Below, piece after piece: positions 33,885-43,161 of a stretch of DNA of 64,000 nucleotides (position 1 is the first letter of the stretch; each line of letters begins with the position of its first letter). The stretch spans positions 372,001 to 436,000 of the forward strand of contig CANMMF010000004.1 of the NCBI GenBank assembly GCA_947498985.1. Direction: 5' to 3'. This stretch comes from an uncultured Paracoccaceae bacterium (GTDB taxonomy: Bacteria; Pseudomonadota; Alphaproteobacteria; Rhodobacterales; Rhodobacteraceae). The notes under the pieces are model-generated. The model searched no databases. It was not told the origin of the DNA and saw nothing but the letters and a program-made list of their open reading frames with translations. The position numbers and the translations under genes are program-made.

Positions 33885-35066
33885 TCATGCGGTTTGCTCC
33901 TTCTGGTGCACATCCTCGGCACGCGTCCTGAGAAAGGTGAATGTGAGCGCGAGAGGCACAACACTTGCGAAAAGGACCATCGCCAACAGGATCGACCCGT
34001 TGGGCTGGCCTGTCGCATCGAGTATCGCGCCAGCAACCGGAGGCGTGGCCAACATGATCGCGTAGTAGATGGTGAAAAAGGCGCCCATCCCGACAGCGCG
34101 GGTCTCTCGTCTAAGCGCCAAACCGGCAAGGGACATGATCACGCCTGCCGGGGCCATGCCTACCAGTCCAAAAAGCAGGCTGGCCGCGATGCCCCCGCCA
34201 GCAAGGCTCAACATCCAGAGTGCGAGCACGGCGCCTGTCATGCACACGGCCAGGACCACGTCGCGACGGCCAAAGCGGTCGACGATCTGGCCACAAAGCG
34301 CCCCGGAAACGATCATCAACCAACTGCCGATGCTGATGATCCCCGCTGCCGCCACGGTAGGTGTTCCACTTGCTTCAAGCACCTTTGGCCCGAAGGTCAG
34401 GTAGACGACATAGGCCGCATTGAACACGCCCCAGGCCGCAGCCGCACAGATCACCAACCGCCATTCCTGGGTGGTCAGTCGGGGCGATGGCTCAGAGACG
34501 GTCTGGCTCTGAGCCTGCGGCGGGCGGTAGAAGGCAAACACGGCCAAGGCCGCCAGCAGGCAGTAAGCCGAGGCCACCACAAAAGGCGCGCGCCAGTCAA
34601 AGACGAGCGCCAGCCAGGCATGCCCTACCTGCCCCGCCGCAATCCCGAAGGGCCATGACATCACCAGGATGCTCATCGCCGTCGCGATCTCGCGCCCTTC
34701 GAACCAGTCCGCAACCATCTTGGTGAAGTAAATCATCGCAAACAGGCACCCGACACCTGCCAAGATGCGGCCCGCACCCAACCCAGAGCCCCCGGCCGCG
34801 AGCGCGGATAGTCCCCCTCCGACGGCCATGGCGATCAACCCGAAGCCGACCATGTTGCGGTCTGACACATAGCGACCCCAAAGCCCCGCAGGCAGAGCAA
34901 GCAGCACACCGGGCGCCATGAAAAGGCCGATCAACAGGCCGATACCTGCGTAATCCATCCCGAATACCACCGCCAGATCATTCCCGACCGAAGCGAGCGT
35001 CTGGAATTGAAATCCCAACGCCGTACGCGCCAGAACGAGCAGAGTAAGGATGTGCCAGCGGGTCAT
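33885..35066 (-). CDS. MFS transporter (CynX/NimT-like)
   Basis: 393 residues, twelve hydrophobic helices. The start MTRWHILTLLVLARTALGFQ and the MFS loop LWGRYVSDRNMVGFGL between helices 2 and 3 identify the superfamily; the second half repeats it as CGQIVDRFGRRDVVLAVC. It resembles CynX/NimT-type permeases of anions or small organics, but the substrate is not determined. Its ATG overlaps the preceding stop (TGATG), so it is last in the NTF2-like/GNAT/MFS operon. Confidence 0.88.
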   Translation of the reverse strand: MTRWHILTLLVLARTALGFQFQTLASVGNDLAVVFGMDYAGIGLLIGLFMAPGVLLALPAGLWGRYVSDRNMVGFGLIAMAVGGGLSALAAGGSGLGAGRILAGVGCLFAMIYFTKMVADWFEGREIATAMSILVMSWPFGIAAGQVGHAWLALVFDWRAPFVVASAYCLLAALAVFAFYRPPQAQSQTVSEPSPRLTTQEWRLVICAAAAWGVFNAAYVVYLTFGPKVLEASGTPTVAAAGIISIGSWLMIVSGALCGQIVDRFGRRDVVLAVCMTGAVLALWMLSLAGGGIAASLLFGLVGMAPAGVIMSLAGLALRRETRAVGMGAFFTIYYAIMLATPPVAGAILDATGQPNGSILLAMVLFASVVPLALTFTFLRTRAEDVHQKEQTA

Positions 35067-35620
35067 CACAGTTTGTATTTCAAGTAGATGAAATAGGGAT
35101 CTGCTTCGATCGGGTCGGCACATTCAGGATAGCGCTCGGTCGTTTCAAAGCCGAAGCGTTCAAATACCCCCATTGGATCGCGGTTGCTGTTGATCACATT
35201 TGCCAAAAGCGTATTCAGCCCCATGGCGCGCGCGATGTTGATCCATTCGCTTACAATCGCATTGCCCAATCCAAGACCGGCGGCCTCCGGGCGAACATAC
35301 GGGCGTTTTGCCTCCGCGCCGTCGGGGCGGACGCGGTGCAAGGTTCCGCACCCCACAAGCCGCCCCCGGTTATTCTTTGCGACGATCAACCGCCCGTTTG
35401 GCGGTAAAAGGTCGTGCACCTTGGGCCAAAACGACGCCATCAGGATTGCCGGCGTGTAGCTGTGGTCCATGCCGGCCTCGCCCAGTTTCCGGATAATGAC
35501 GCCGTAGTATTCCAAAAGAAGATCATCAATCGCCGCCCGCAGTGCGGGATCGGACAGGTCCGACACAACACAGATATGCGGTGCGACAGGCGATGACTGT
35601 GATTGAGCTGCGACGACCAT
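35066..35620 (-). CDS. GNAT family N-acetyltransferase
   Basis: 184 residues from the ATG at 35620; a GTG at 35623 is an alternative. VAKNNRGRLVGCGTLHRVRP and YVRPEAAGLGLGNAIVSEWI form motif A, and NSNRDPMGVFERFGFETTER is motif B. The N-terminal LRAAIDDLLLEYYGVIIRKL is common in PanZ/YjdJ-like acetyltransferases. The substrate is unknown. It is coupled on both sides by TGATG overlaps. Confidence 0.85.
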   Translation of the reverse strand: MVVAAQSQSSPVAPHICVVSDLSDPALRAAIDDLLLEYYGVIIRKLGEAGMDHSYTPAILMASFWPKVHDLLPPNGRLIVAKNNRGRLVGCGTLHRVRPDGAEAKRPYVRPEAAGLGLGNAIVSEWINIARAMGLNTLLANVINSNRDPMGVFERFGFETTERYPECADPIEADPYFIYLKYKL

Positions 35621-36033
35621 CACACCCAGCCCAATCCGCGCAGCGCGTGAACGTCATTCCAGATTTTGGTCATATGGGCGATCTTGTCCCCCTCAAAGCG
35701 CATGACGTAGGCGTAGTCAGACACCACCGCCTTGCCGGTTGGCGGCACCGGGCCGCCATCACCGGTTTGCGTGCCGTGAAATTCTGCCGTCGCCACAGCG
35801 GTCTGGCGCGCTTCGTCCCAGGCAAAGGCGGTCAAAACGTAGCGCCCGTCCGGGACTGGTGTCAGAAGGCCCTGCATCCAATCGCAATAGGCGGCGAGCG
35901 ACTTCGTCTCTGCCAGCGCATCCGCCTGACAGGAAAAGCTCGCGCCCGCGGCGCACCAGGTCTTGCACGCCTCCCAGCCTTGACCCGTCTCGCAAGCATC
36001 AAAGAAGGTTTGAGCGGTTTCGCGATGTGTCAT
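35620..36033 (-). CDS. NTF2-like / SnoaL-like protein
   Basis: 137 residues, one NTF2-fold domain: THRETAQTFFDACETGQGWE at the N-terminus and AVVSDYAYVMRFEGDKIAHM, then MTKIWNDVHALRGLGW near the end, as in ester-cyclase or polyketide-cyclase-like proteins. The catalytic role is not known. It is the first gene of a three-gene operon divergent from two LuxR-type regulators; the intergenic region carries a long inverted repeat. Confidence 0.85.
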   Translation of the reverse strand: MTHRETAQTFFDACETGQGWEACKTWCAAGASFSCQADALAETKSLAAYCDWMQGLLTPVPDGRYVLTAFAWDEARQTAVATAEFHGTQTGDGGPVPPTGKAVVSDYAYVMRFEGDKIAHMTKIWNDVHALRGLGWV

Positions 36034-36099
36034 GACGATCTCCTCTTGCTGTCATTTGCAGCTCAGAATTTATCCAAGAGGCTCCGTGCGCCCTATCCG

Positions 36100-36152
36100 G
36101 CAGATGCAGTAAATCCCGGATCGGCCCTGCAGTATTTGCCTACTGCATCTGC
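36100..36152. promoter_or_regulatory. Inverted and direct TGCAGTA repeats, candidate operator
   Basis: GCAGATGCAGTA (36100-36111) and its exact reverse complement TACTGCATCTGC (36141-36152) flank 29 bp. A third TGCAGTA half-site sits at 36128-36134 in the same orientation as the first. The element lies between the NTF2-like operon and the divergent LuxR-type regulators, so it is a likely binding site for one of them. Confidence 0.6.
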
Positions 36153-36215
36153 AGGATTGTCCGGCACTGCGCATTTTGCTTAGCTCGATGACGGATAGGG
36201 AACGGACACAAACGC

Positions 36216-37013
36216 ATGCTCGACAGCAACGACCTCAGCCCCAGGGAAACCCAGATCGCCGAGAGCTATGCCGCGGGCTGTAGCTATCAGGAGATTGCAT
36301 CTGACCTGCACATTGCGCCCTCCACCGTGCGGACGCATCTGGCCACGATCTACCGAAAGCTCGAAGTGTCCTCCAAAGTTGAGCTGGCCAGCCGACTGGG
36401 CGGCTCCACACCCGCCCCTCGTGACGCGGTGGACCACGCGGCCATCATTTCAGAACTCGCGCTGAGCCTGGAAGAGGCGCTGAGCCGGGAGAAAGCGCTC
36501 ACCGAAGTGTTGCGCATCATTGGCGCGTCGCATGGTGATCTGAACTTGGTGATGCCCGCGATCCTGCGCTATGCGCTAGACCTCTGCGATGCAGAGTTCG
36601 GCATCCTGTTCGAGTATCGAGACAAGAAAAGATACTGCGCCAGCTTCACGCTGGGCATCCCACATGCCTTTCAGACGTGGCTGGACGACAGGGCTACGTT
36701 TGCGGTGAGCGATCAGACAGGCCTTGGGCGCATGACCACTCAGCGCGAGGTGATCAACATCATCGACGTGAAATCCGAGGCCATTTACCGGACCGACGAT
36801 CCACTGCGTTTCGCCACTGCCGATCTGGGGGGGGCGCGGTCTTTTGCGGCGATCCCGATGGTTGCGGCGGATCGGTTGGTTGGCGCCTTCACCATCTATC
36901 GCCAATCCGTGCGTCCGTTCTCTGATGATGCGCTGAGGTTGGCCCAGATCTTTGCGGCGCAAAGTGTCATCGCGCTGGAGAATGCACGCCTGCTCGGAAG
37001 GGCAAGACCGTGA
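36216..37013 (+). CDS. LuxR-type HTH and GAF domain regulator
   Basis: 265 residues. The LuxR HTH is at the N-terminus, about 8-60 (LSPRETQIAESYAAGCSYQE, then LHIAPSTVRTHLATIYRKLE), which is the reverse of the usual order. A coiled linker (EEALSREKALTEVLRIIGAS) leads to a GAF domain at about 105-260 (LCDAEFGILFEYRDKKRY, RSFAAIPMVAADRLVGAFTI). It should bind DNA in response to a small ligand or redox signal. Its TGA overlaps the ATG of the next regulator by 4 bp. Confidence 0.88.
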   Translation: MLDSNDLSPRETQIAESYAAGCSYQEIASDLHIAPSTVRTHLATIYRKLEVSSKVELASRLGGSTPAPRDAVDHAAIISELALSLEEALSREKALTEVLRIIGASHGDLNLVMPAILRYALDLCDAEFGILFEYRDKKRYCASFTLGIPHAFQTWLDDRATFAVSDQTGLGRMTTQREVINIIDVKSEAIYRTDDPLRFATADLGGARSFAAIPMVAADRLVGAFTIYRQSVRPFSDDALRLAQIFAAQSVIALENARLLGRARP

Positions 37014-38452
37014 CGGATCTTTTGACGGATCGAGAAGCGCAGATCGCCGCGCACTATGCGGATGGCCAGAACTATCAGCAGATTGCCGACGCGCTTTGCC
37101 TCGCCCCGTCAACGGTACGGACCCATTTGGCCACGATCTACCGCAAACTTGAGGTGTCGTCGAAACTGGAGCTGCGCGACGCGATGACCGACATGCGGGA
37201 GCAAGCCCCGGGTGCCATCCCAAGCGCCCAGTTGCCCGAACGGCCATCGATTGCGGTTCTGGCATTTGAAAACATGTCCCGTGATCCTGATCAGGACTAT
37301 TTGTCAGACGGGATAGCCGATGACATCATCACCGCCCTCTCGCGCTCACCCTGGCTCTTCGTGATCGCGCGCAACACCACGTTCACCTATCGCGGCACAA
37401 ACGTGGACCTCAGAGAGGTCGCACATCAGCTTGGGGTCCGGTTTGTCCTGGAAGGCAGCGTGCAACGCGCAGCGAACCGCGTGCGGGTCTCTGCACAGTT
37501 GATCGACGGCATGACAGGCGGCCACGTGTGGTCCGAACGCTATGACGGGCGGATTGAGGATGTGTTTGATCTGCAGGACGAGATTACACGCAATGTTGTG
37601 GCCTCCATCCAGACCGTTGTGCAGCTCAACACTATCTCGGAGCCGGTGGAACGCACGGCACGTCCCGACCTGACCGTTTGGGAGCTCACCATGCGGTCCT
37701 GGCGGCTGCTCTATGAGTTCACCCCCGAGGTCTACGCCCATGCCAAAGCCCTGCTGGAGCGCGCCTTGGCGCTGGACCCGGAAAGCGCCGAGGCCAATAT
37801 GGTGTTGTCCTTGATCAATCATCACATTGCCTTGCTTGGGTTTGCGCCCGACCCACGCCCGCCCTCACACGCGGCTTATGCCTTGGCGCGGCGCGCTGTC
37901 GCGCTTGATGCCCGCAATGAATACGCCCATTGGGCGCTTGGGATCAGTTGTTGGGCGCTGGAACGGTTTGACGAGTCGCTTGCGGCCCTTGATCGAGCCG
38001 TCGCGCTCAACCCGAACTGTTCGCTGGCCTATGGCAGTCGGGGCACGCTCTTGGCCATCCTAGGGCAGCCAGATGCGGCCATCGAAGACCAGCAGATTGC
38101 GATCCGGTCCAATCCACTGGACCCCAGCATATTCTTCCGTTTTTCCGGTGTGTCGTTCGCCCACTACGCGGCGAACCGCTTCGGGGACGCCATCGAGTGG
38201 GCGGACAAAGCGCTGCATCGCAACAATGAATGGTATCTCGCGCATTTTCTGAAAATTGCCTCACACGCGGCCACAGGAGATGTATCGAAAGCTCAGGACG
38301 CGCGGTGTACCTGCCAGAATGCGCTCCCCGAGGTCAGCGTCGACCTCTTGGAGAGAATGCCCCTGCAAAACAAGGCAAAGATGGACGAGTTTCGGTCCAG
38401 ACTATCAAGCGCCGGACTACCAAAGCAGGGCGAAGTCGGACTTGGACAGTAG
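37010..38452 (+). CDS. LuxR-type HTH, TolB-like and TPR protein
   Basis: 480 residues. The N-terminal LuxR HTH (about 5-58, LTDREAQIAAHYADGQNYQQ, LAPSTVRTHLATIYRKLEVS) is nearly the same as that of the gene before it. A TolB-like N-terminal segment follows at about 75-210 (SIAVLAFENMSRDPDQDYLS, LGVRFVLEGSVQRAANRVRV), as in adenylate-cyclase-associated regulators, then TPR repeats at about 235-430. It has no cyclase domain. The pair probably arose by duplication of the HTH and acts on the same promoter region. Confidence 0.87.
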   Translation: MTDLLTDREAQIAAHYADGQNYQQIADALCLAPSTVRTHLATIYRKLEVSSKLELRDAMTDMREQAPGAIPSAQLPERPSIAVLAFENMSRDPDQDYLSDGIADDIITALSRSPWLFVIARNTTFTYRGTNVDLREVAHQLGVRFVLEGSVQRAANRVRVSAQLIDGMTGGHVWSERYDGRIEDVFDLQDEITRNVVASIQTVVQLNTISEPVERTARPDLTVWELTMRSWRLLYEFTPEVYAHAKALLERALALDPESAEANMVLSLINHHIALLGFAPDPRPPSHAAYALARRAVALDARNEYAHWALGISCWALERFDESLAALDRAVALNPNCSLAYGSRGTLLAILGQPDAAIEDQQIAIRSNPLDPSIFFRFSGVSFAHYAANRFGDAIEWADKALHRNNEWYLAHFLKIASHAATGDVSKAQDARCTCQNALPEVSVDLLERMPLQNKAKMDEFRSRLSSAGLPKQGEVGLGQ

Positions 38453-38635
38453 TTGAAAATCTCCCTCACCTTTGGCCCACAAAGGCACCGCGATGACGTC
38501 GGTTTTACGCGCTGCAGCTTGTGGCAGAGCGCTCCGGTCAGCGCGGGGTTGTCGTTATGGGAGGGCATGGCGGATCGGAGGATCAGTCATGGAAACACCA
38601 AACCTGCCGCAAGCGTTGCGCCGCCCCCACCTTGA

Positions 38636-38824
38636 TCAGTTTATGCGCGTGTTTTTCGGCGTCCAGCGTTTGGCGAGTTTGAGAACGTCGAGGTGGAGTT
38701 CGTCGCTGTCGGGGACGTTTGGGTCGAAGTCACTGCCGTACCAGGTTTCGAGATCCGCGTGTTCTGGGTGTTTTGGATCGCCCATGGCGATTAGGAACTC
38801 TTCGTAACCAGCTGCGCCACCCAC
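38636..38824 (-). pseudogene. C-terminal fragment of a plasmid pRiA4b ORF-3-like protein
   Basis: The frame reads DVGGAAGYEEFLIAMGDPKH, then PEHADLETWYGSDFDPNVPD, the C-terminal block of pRiA4b ORF-3 family proteins, which are linked to mobile elements. The N-terminal domain with the conserved IxR/H core is missing. The remaining 63 codons stand alone between decayed sequences. Confidence 0.65.
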
Positions 38825-39513
38825 ATCCACTGGCGGTCAGCGGCCTGCGATCTCTCTGAGGCGCGGGTAGAGTTCGCCGGGGACGGTTCTGGCCGAGGAA
38901 GGCCGCCCGCGCGAGAGCGTCTTGGACGTCGTGCAGGGGATTACGGCCGTCTCTGTCGCAACGTATCGGAGATGCCCTGCTGGAGCGGATCGATTTGTGC
39001 AGCCTCAAGCCCGGTGAGCGGCTGACCGAATTAAAATCGCCGACGGAATCCAGACCAGCCAGGCCCCGGTGCGCGGAGCTGCGCGAGATCCAAGCGATCG
39101 GCCTGATCGAGACGCAACGCACCAAGGTGCGGGATCCGGCAAGCAATGTCGTTACGGCGCGGATACTTGCTGTAAAAGCGAGGTTTTCATAGTCAAACAT
39201 GCTCAGAACCCGTTGAAACACAGACATTACGCGACCTTGCACCTTCGACCCGACAGCGGGCCAGGCTTTTTGGTCATCTGCGTTGAGAGTACCTTTTCAC
39301 AGCGAGAACCCGTCACAGCGACGTTCCAGATGACACGCGTCTCCCACATGCCGACGCCGCAACCGCCTTGCGCATTTTCGCCTCAGAACCATGCCGCGCC
39401 GCGCTCTGATCGCCTGACGCCAGCCGCGGCAATCCCGGCACAAGATGCCTCCCTCCAACCACCCCGCAACCGGCACAGCCCGACCCTCGGGGCGCCGGGG
39501 TTCACAAAGATTG
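38825..39513. other. 689 bp of decayed sequence before the injection-system cluster
   Basis: No intact gene is supported here. On the + strand at about 38965-39190 a frame reads LCSLKPGERLTELKSPTESR, weakly GntR-like (PGERLTE), and on the minus strand around 38890 a frame reads HDVQDALARAAFLGQNRPRR. Neither has a domain of normal size. The zone looks like a breakpoint between the ancestral chromosome and the acquired cluster. Confidence 0.45.
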
Positions 39514-39542
39514 TTGTGCGACTCGGGTCGCTCGACTACACT
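39514..39542 (+). promoter_or_regulatory. Candidate sigma-70-type promoter for the injection-system cluster
   Basis: TTGTGC, 17 bases, then TACACT lies 124 bp upstream of the sheath start, inside the only AT-richer patch before the cluster. Match to the sigma-70 consensus is partial (TTGaca/TAtAaT). No other good candidate is seen in the 200 bp before the first gene. Confidence 0.35.
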
Positions 39543-39666
39543 TATAGTTGAATACTGATTGACCCGTTTTCCTTTTGGGACAGTTTTTGCAGCTCACTTC
39601 GATTGTATCGGTCATATTCCCAACGGCTTCGGGTTATTCGCGCCAATCCTATTGCGGAGCGCCTGC

Positions 39667-41781
39667 ATGCCTGTTTCACCCACCTATCCCGGCGTCTATA
39701 TCGAAGAAATCCCCTCCGGCATCCGCACGATTGCGGGCGTCAAAACCTCGGTTGCCGCCTTCATCGGCACGTTTTCGCGCGGACTTCTGAACGAGGCGGT
39801 CCGCGTCCAGTCCCTGTCGGATTTCGAACGCGAGTTCGGCGGGCTCGACCGCATGAGCGACGCCTCCTACGCGATCGAGCAGTTTTTCCTCAATGGCGGC
39901 GGCGAGGCGTGGATCGTGCGCATCGGCCAGAGCGAGGACAATGCCGCCGACGGCCCGACACCCGAAGCGCTGCGCGTGCCCACCCAGGCGGCCACGCGGT
40001 TTCTGCCCGCAACCGTTGGCGGGGCGGCGGGCAGCGCCGTGCTCGACGTGACCGCCGGTCGCCAGATCCGCGGAGAGACCGCGCAGAACCCCGGCAACTG
40101 GGGCAACAGCCTGCGCATGGAGATTGCCGAGGACGGAACCGCGGGCGAGACCTTTACGCTCACCGTCAAGGAGATTCGCATCGACGGCGAAGTGACGACG
40201 GTGGTCCAGCAAGAGACCTATCGCAACCTCACGCTGGTGCCCAATGTCGCCAACAACGCGCTGGACGTGGTCAACACGAGTTCGCTGCTGATCCAGCTGG
40301 CGCTGGGCCCGGGCGCACCCACCCCGCCGGTGGCCGCCACCCGCCCGCATGTGACCGGAACGCTCGGCACGCCGCTGGATCCGAACACCGATTTCGGCAC
40401 GTCTTTGCCGACGGTTGCCGATATCAGCGACATTTCCGTCGATCTGCAGGATGGCAGCGGTGCCAGCCTGATCACCGGCGGTGTCGCGGTGGCGCTGGAT
40501 TTCACCGATGCCGCCGATCCCGGTTCGATGACCGCCTGGGCGGCGCTGCTGCAGACAAGGCTGCGGCGCACGGCGCAGGACCCGTCGGTCGAACTGGCGC
40601 TCCGGCCCTACCTCGCCGGGGCCAGTGTGACGCTGATCGGCGACGGTACCGCCGCCGCGCCCTGGCGCTTTCATGTGCGGGCGGGGCAAGGCGCGCGGCC
40701 CTTCGATCCGGAGGTCACGCTGGTCTTCACAGAGCCCGAGATCCCCCCCGCCACCGGCGCCACTGCCAACCATCTCGACGCCTCGGTCGATCCCAACGTG
40801 GTCGAAGGCCCCCAGCAGCTGGTGTTTGACGGCGGGCAGGACGGCACGATCGTGACCCCGTCCGGCGCCTATGCGATCACCCCGCAGGAGTTCACCGGCA
40901 ACCCGCTGACCCGCACCGGGCTTTACGCGCTCGACGATATCGATCTGTTCAACATCCTCGCCTTCCCCGACGCCCCGCGGATGGATGCGAGCGCCGCGTT
41001 TTCCTCCTTTGCGGTCTATAGCGAGGCGCTGACCTATGTGATCGAACGGCGTGCGATGCTGATCATCGACATTCCCGACACCGTGCGCCGGATCGACCAG
41101 ATGGAGGCGTGGTTCGCCGACAATGGCGGCGCGCTCGGGGCGCCCAATTCGGTGGTCATGTATCCGCGTGTGGTGGTGCCGGACGCGCTGATGCAGAACC
41201 GGCCGAAATCGCTGCCCGCCTCCGGTTCGGTTGCCGGGATCTGGGCGCGCACCGATGGCGCGCGCGGCGTCTGGAAAGCGCCTGCGGGCACCGAGGCGCG
41301 GCTGCGCGGCGTCGCCGATCTGACCTTTGTGATGACCGACCAGCAGAACGGCATCCTCAACCCGCTTGGCGTCAACTGCCTGCGCAGCTTCCCGATCTAC
41401 GGCCCGGTGGTCTGGGGCGCGCGCACGCTCGACGGGCCGACCTCGGAATGGCTTTATGTACCGGTGCGGCGGCTGACGCTCTTTATCGAGGAAAGCCTTT
41501 ATCGCGGCACGCAATGGGTGGTGTTCGAGCCCAATGACGAACCGCTCTGGGCGCAGGTCCGCCTGAACGTCACCGCCTTCATGCAGAACCTGTTTCTGCA
41601 GGGCGCCTTTCAAGGCCCGATGCCCGACGACGCCTACCGGGTGAAATGCGATGCCGAGACCACGACCCAGGCCGATATCGACGCCGGCATCCTCAACATC
41701 AATATCGCCTTCGCGCCGGTCAAACCCGCCGAGTTCGTCATCCTCAAGATCCAGCAGCTGGCCCGCCGGGCCAGCGTCTGA
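39667..41781 (+). CDS. contractile tail sheath protein
   Basis: 704 residues. The N-terminus MPVSPTYPGVYIEEIPSGIR and TIAGVKTSVAAFIGTFSRG, and the C-terminal domain (RRLTLFIEESLYRGTQWVVF, NLFLQGAFQG, INIAFAPVKPAEFVILKI), are canonical for phage/CIS sheaths of the Afp2/Pvc2 type. The sheath contracts to drive the inner tube into a target. It is longer than many CIS sheaths; the extra length lies in the middle (about residues 100-420), where a surface domain is usual. The ATG at 39667 was chosen because it begins the conserved N-terminus; GGAG precedes it. Only one sheath gene is present. Confidence 0.95.
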   Translation: MPVSPTYPGVYIEEIPSGIRTIAGVKTSVAAFIGTFSRGLLNEAVRVQSLSDFEREFGGLDRMSDASYAIEQFFLNGGGEAWIVRIGQSEDNAADGPTPEALRVPTQAATRFLPATVGGAAGSAVLDVTAGRQIRGETAQNPGNWGNSLRMEIAEDGTAGETFTLTVKEIRIDGEVTTVVQQETYRNLTLVPNVANNALDVVNTSSLLIQLALGPGAPTPPVAATRPHVTGTLGTPLDPNTDFGTSLPTVADISDISVDLQDGSGASLITGGVAVALDFTDAADPGSMTAWAALLQTRLRRTAQDPSVELALRPYLAGASVTLIGDGTAAAPWRFHVRAGQGARPFDPEVTLVFTEPEIPPATGATANHLDASVDPNVVEGPQQLVFDGGQDGTIVTPSGAYAITPQEFTGNPLTRTGLYALDDIDLFNILAFPDAPRMDASAAFSSFAVYSEALTYVIERRAMLIIDIPDTVRRIDQMEAWFADNGGALGAPNSVVMYPRVVVPDALMQNRPKSLPASGSVAGIWARTDGARGVWKAPAGTEARLRGVADLTFVMTDQQNGILNPLGVNCLRSFPIYGPVVWGARTLDGPTSEWLYVPVRRLTLFIEESLYRGTQWVVFEPNDEPLWAQVRLNVTAFMQNLFLQGAFQGPMPDDAYRVKCDAETTTQADIDAGILNINIAFAPVKPAEFVILKIQQLARRASV

Positions 41782-41792
41782 CGGAGATCCGC

Positions 41793-42317
41793 ATGGTACA
41801 GTTCACCACCAACCCGAACCGCTACGATCCCTACAAGAACTTCCGGTTCAAGGTGAAATGGGATGGCCGCTATGTGGCGGGCATCTCGAAAGTGTCGGCG
41901 CTGTCGCGCTCCACCGAGGTGATCCAGCATCGCGACGGGGCCGATCACAGCCATAGCCGCAAATCCCCCGGGCGCAGCGATTACGAGGCGATCACGCTGG
42001 AACGCGGCGTCACCCATGACGTGGAGTTCGAACGCTGGGCCAACAAGATCTGGCTGTTTGGCGCAGGCCAGGGCGGGCAGATGTCGCTCGCGGATTTCCG
42101 CAAGGACATCAAGCTGGAGTTCATGAACGAGGAAGGCAAGGTGGTGCTCGCCTACGACATCTACCGCTGCTGGCCGTCATCCTTCACCGCGCTGCCGGAG
42201 CTCGATGCCAACGCCAATCTGGTGGCGATCCAGTCGCTGGTGCTCGAAAACGAAGGCTGGACGCGCGATCTGGCGGTGGTCGAGCCGCCTGAAAACAGCT
42301 TCGATGTCCCGGCTTGA
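41793..42317 (+). CDS. phage tail tube protein (gp19/Afp1-like)
   Basis: 174 residues. NRYDPYKNFRFKVKWDGRYV, SKVSALSRSTEVIQHRDGAD, and RGVTHDVEFERWANKIWLFG form the inner-tube fold of T4 gp19 and Afp1/Pvc1. It polymerises into the tube inside the sheath. GGAG stands before the ATG. It lies 11 bp after the sheath gene; its last codons overlap the next gene by 14 bp. A single tube gene is seen here, whereas Afp and PVC clusters have two. Confidence 0.93.
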   Translation: MVQFTTNPNRYDPYKNFRFKVKWDGRYVAGISKVSALSRSTEVIQHRDGADHSHSRKSPGRSDYEAITLERGVTHDVEFERWANKIWLFGAGQGGQMSLADFRKDIKLEFMNEEGKVVLAYDIYRCWPSSFTALPELDANANLVAIQSLVLENEGWTRDLAVVEPPENSFDVPA

Positions 42318-43161
42318 CGCCTGGGACTCACGCGGCGCGGCGGGCCGTCCTCTCGTCCTGAAGGTGGCCGGACCGGCCGGTGTCGTGACCGCACAGGTCT
42401 CGCCCTTGCGCGGCGAGGACGAGCTGCGCGCGCGCAGCTTCTTCGACCGGCGCGCCGATCTGCCCTCGGTTTTGCGCGAAAGCGTGCTGCTGGAGCTGGC
42501 GGTCACCGGGCTGAACGGCGCGCCGCCCACCGCGCAGGCGCTTGATGGCCTGGCTTTGGGCGACCGCAGCCGGCTGGTGCTGGCCACGCTCTGCGCCAGC
42601 TACGGCGCCCCGGAAGAGCTGCTGATGCAATGTCGCGAGGCCAGCTGCGGCGCGTGGATCTCGCTGCCCTTCGATCCCGCCCCGATCCTCGACGCCGCGC
42701 CTGCGCGGATTGCCCCTTTGCGTTTCGAGACCGGCGGCGCGTCATTTGCGGTGCGCGCGCCCACCGGCACCGACATGATCACGCTTGCGGATCGCGGCGC
42801 AAACAGTGTGGCACAGCTGCTGGAGATCTGCGCGCCCGGCGTGCCTGCGGCGGCCTTGCCTCAGGTGGAGGCGCTCTGGGCCAGCGGCGACGCCTGCGCA
42901 GAGCTGATCTATGCCGCCGATTGCCCGTCCTGCGGCGCGGGGCTCGGCACAAGGCTCGACCCGCTGTTGCTGGTCGAACTTGCGATGCAGGCCGAAGGCG
43001 GGGTCGCGGCGGAGTTCGATCTGCTGGCGCGCAGCTATGGCTGGTCCGATGCGATCTTGTCGCAGATGCCCGCATGGCGGCGGCGGGTCTATATCCAAAC
43101 GATCCGCGCGGCGGAAGACGCCCGCGCCGACGCGCCGCTGCCGCGCCGGATGCAGGCCTGA
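42304..43161 (+). CDS. baseplate-type protein with cysteine pairs (gp26/T4_baseplate-like)
   Basis: 285 residues, starting MSRLDAWDSRGAAG. The C-terminal FDLLARSYGWSDAILSQMPA and WRRRVYIQTI resemble the conserved helix of T4-type baseplate/chaperone proteins found next to tube genes. Two cysteine pairs, MQCREASCGAW and ADCPSCGAG, could bind zinc. The first 100 residues are beta-rich and similar to FDRRADLPSVLRESVLLELA of other clusters. Its exact place in the particle is not known; I infer a baseplate or assembly role from context. Confidence 0.65.
   Translation: MSRLDAWDSRGAAGRPLVLKVAGPAGVVTAQVSPLRGEDELRARSFFDRRADLPSVLRESVLLELAVTGLNGAPPTAQALDGLALGDRSRLVLATLCASYGAPEELLMQCREASCGAWISLPFDPAPILDAAPARIAPLRFETGGASFAVRAPTGTDMITLADRGANSVAQLLEICAPGVPAAALPQVEALWASGDACAELIYAADCPSCGAGLGTRLDPLLLVELAMQAEGGVAAEFDLLARSYGWSDAILSQMPAWRRRVYIQTIRAAEDARADAPLPRRMQA

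Noticed and set aside
39676-41613. 645-codon minus-strand frame opposite the sheath gene
   Set aside because: No domain, biased composition, and the sheath on the + strand is unmistakable.
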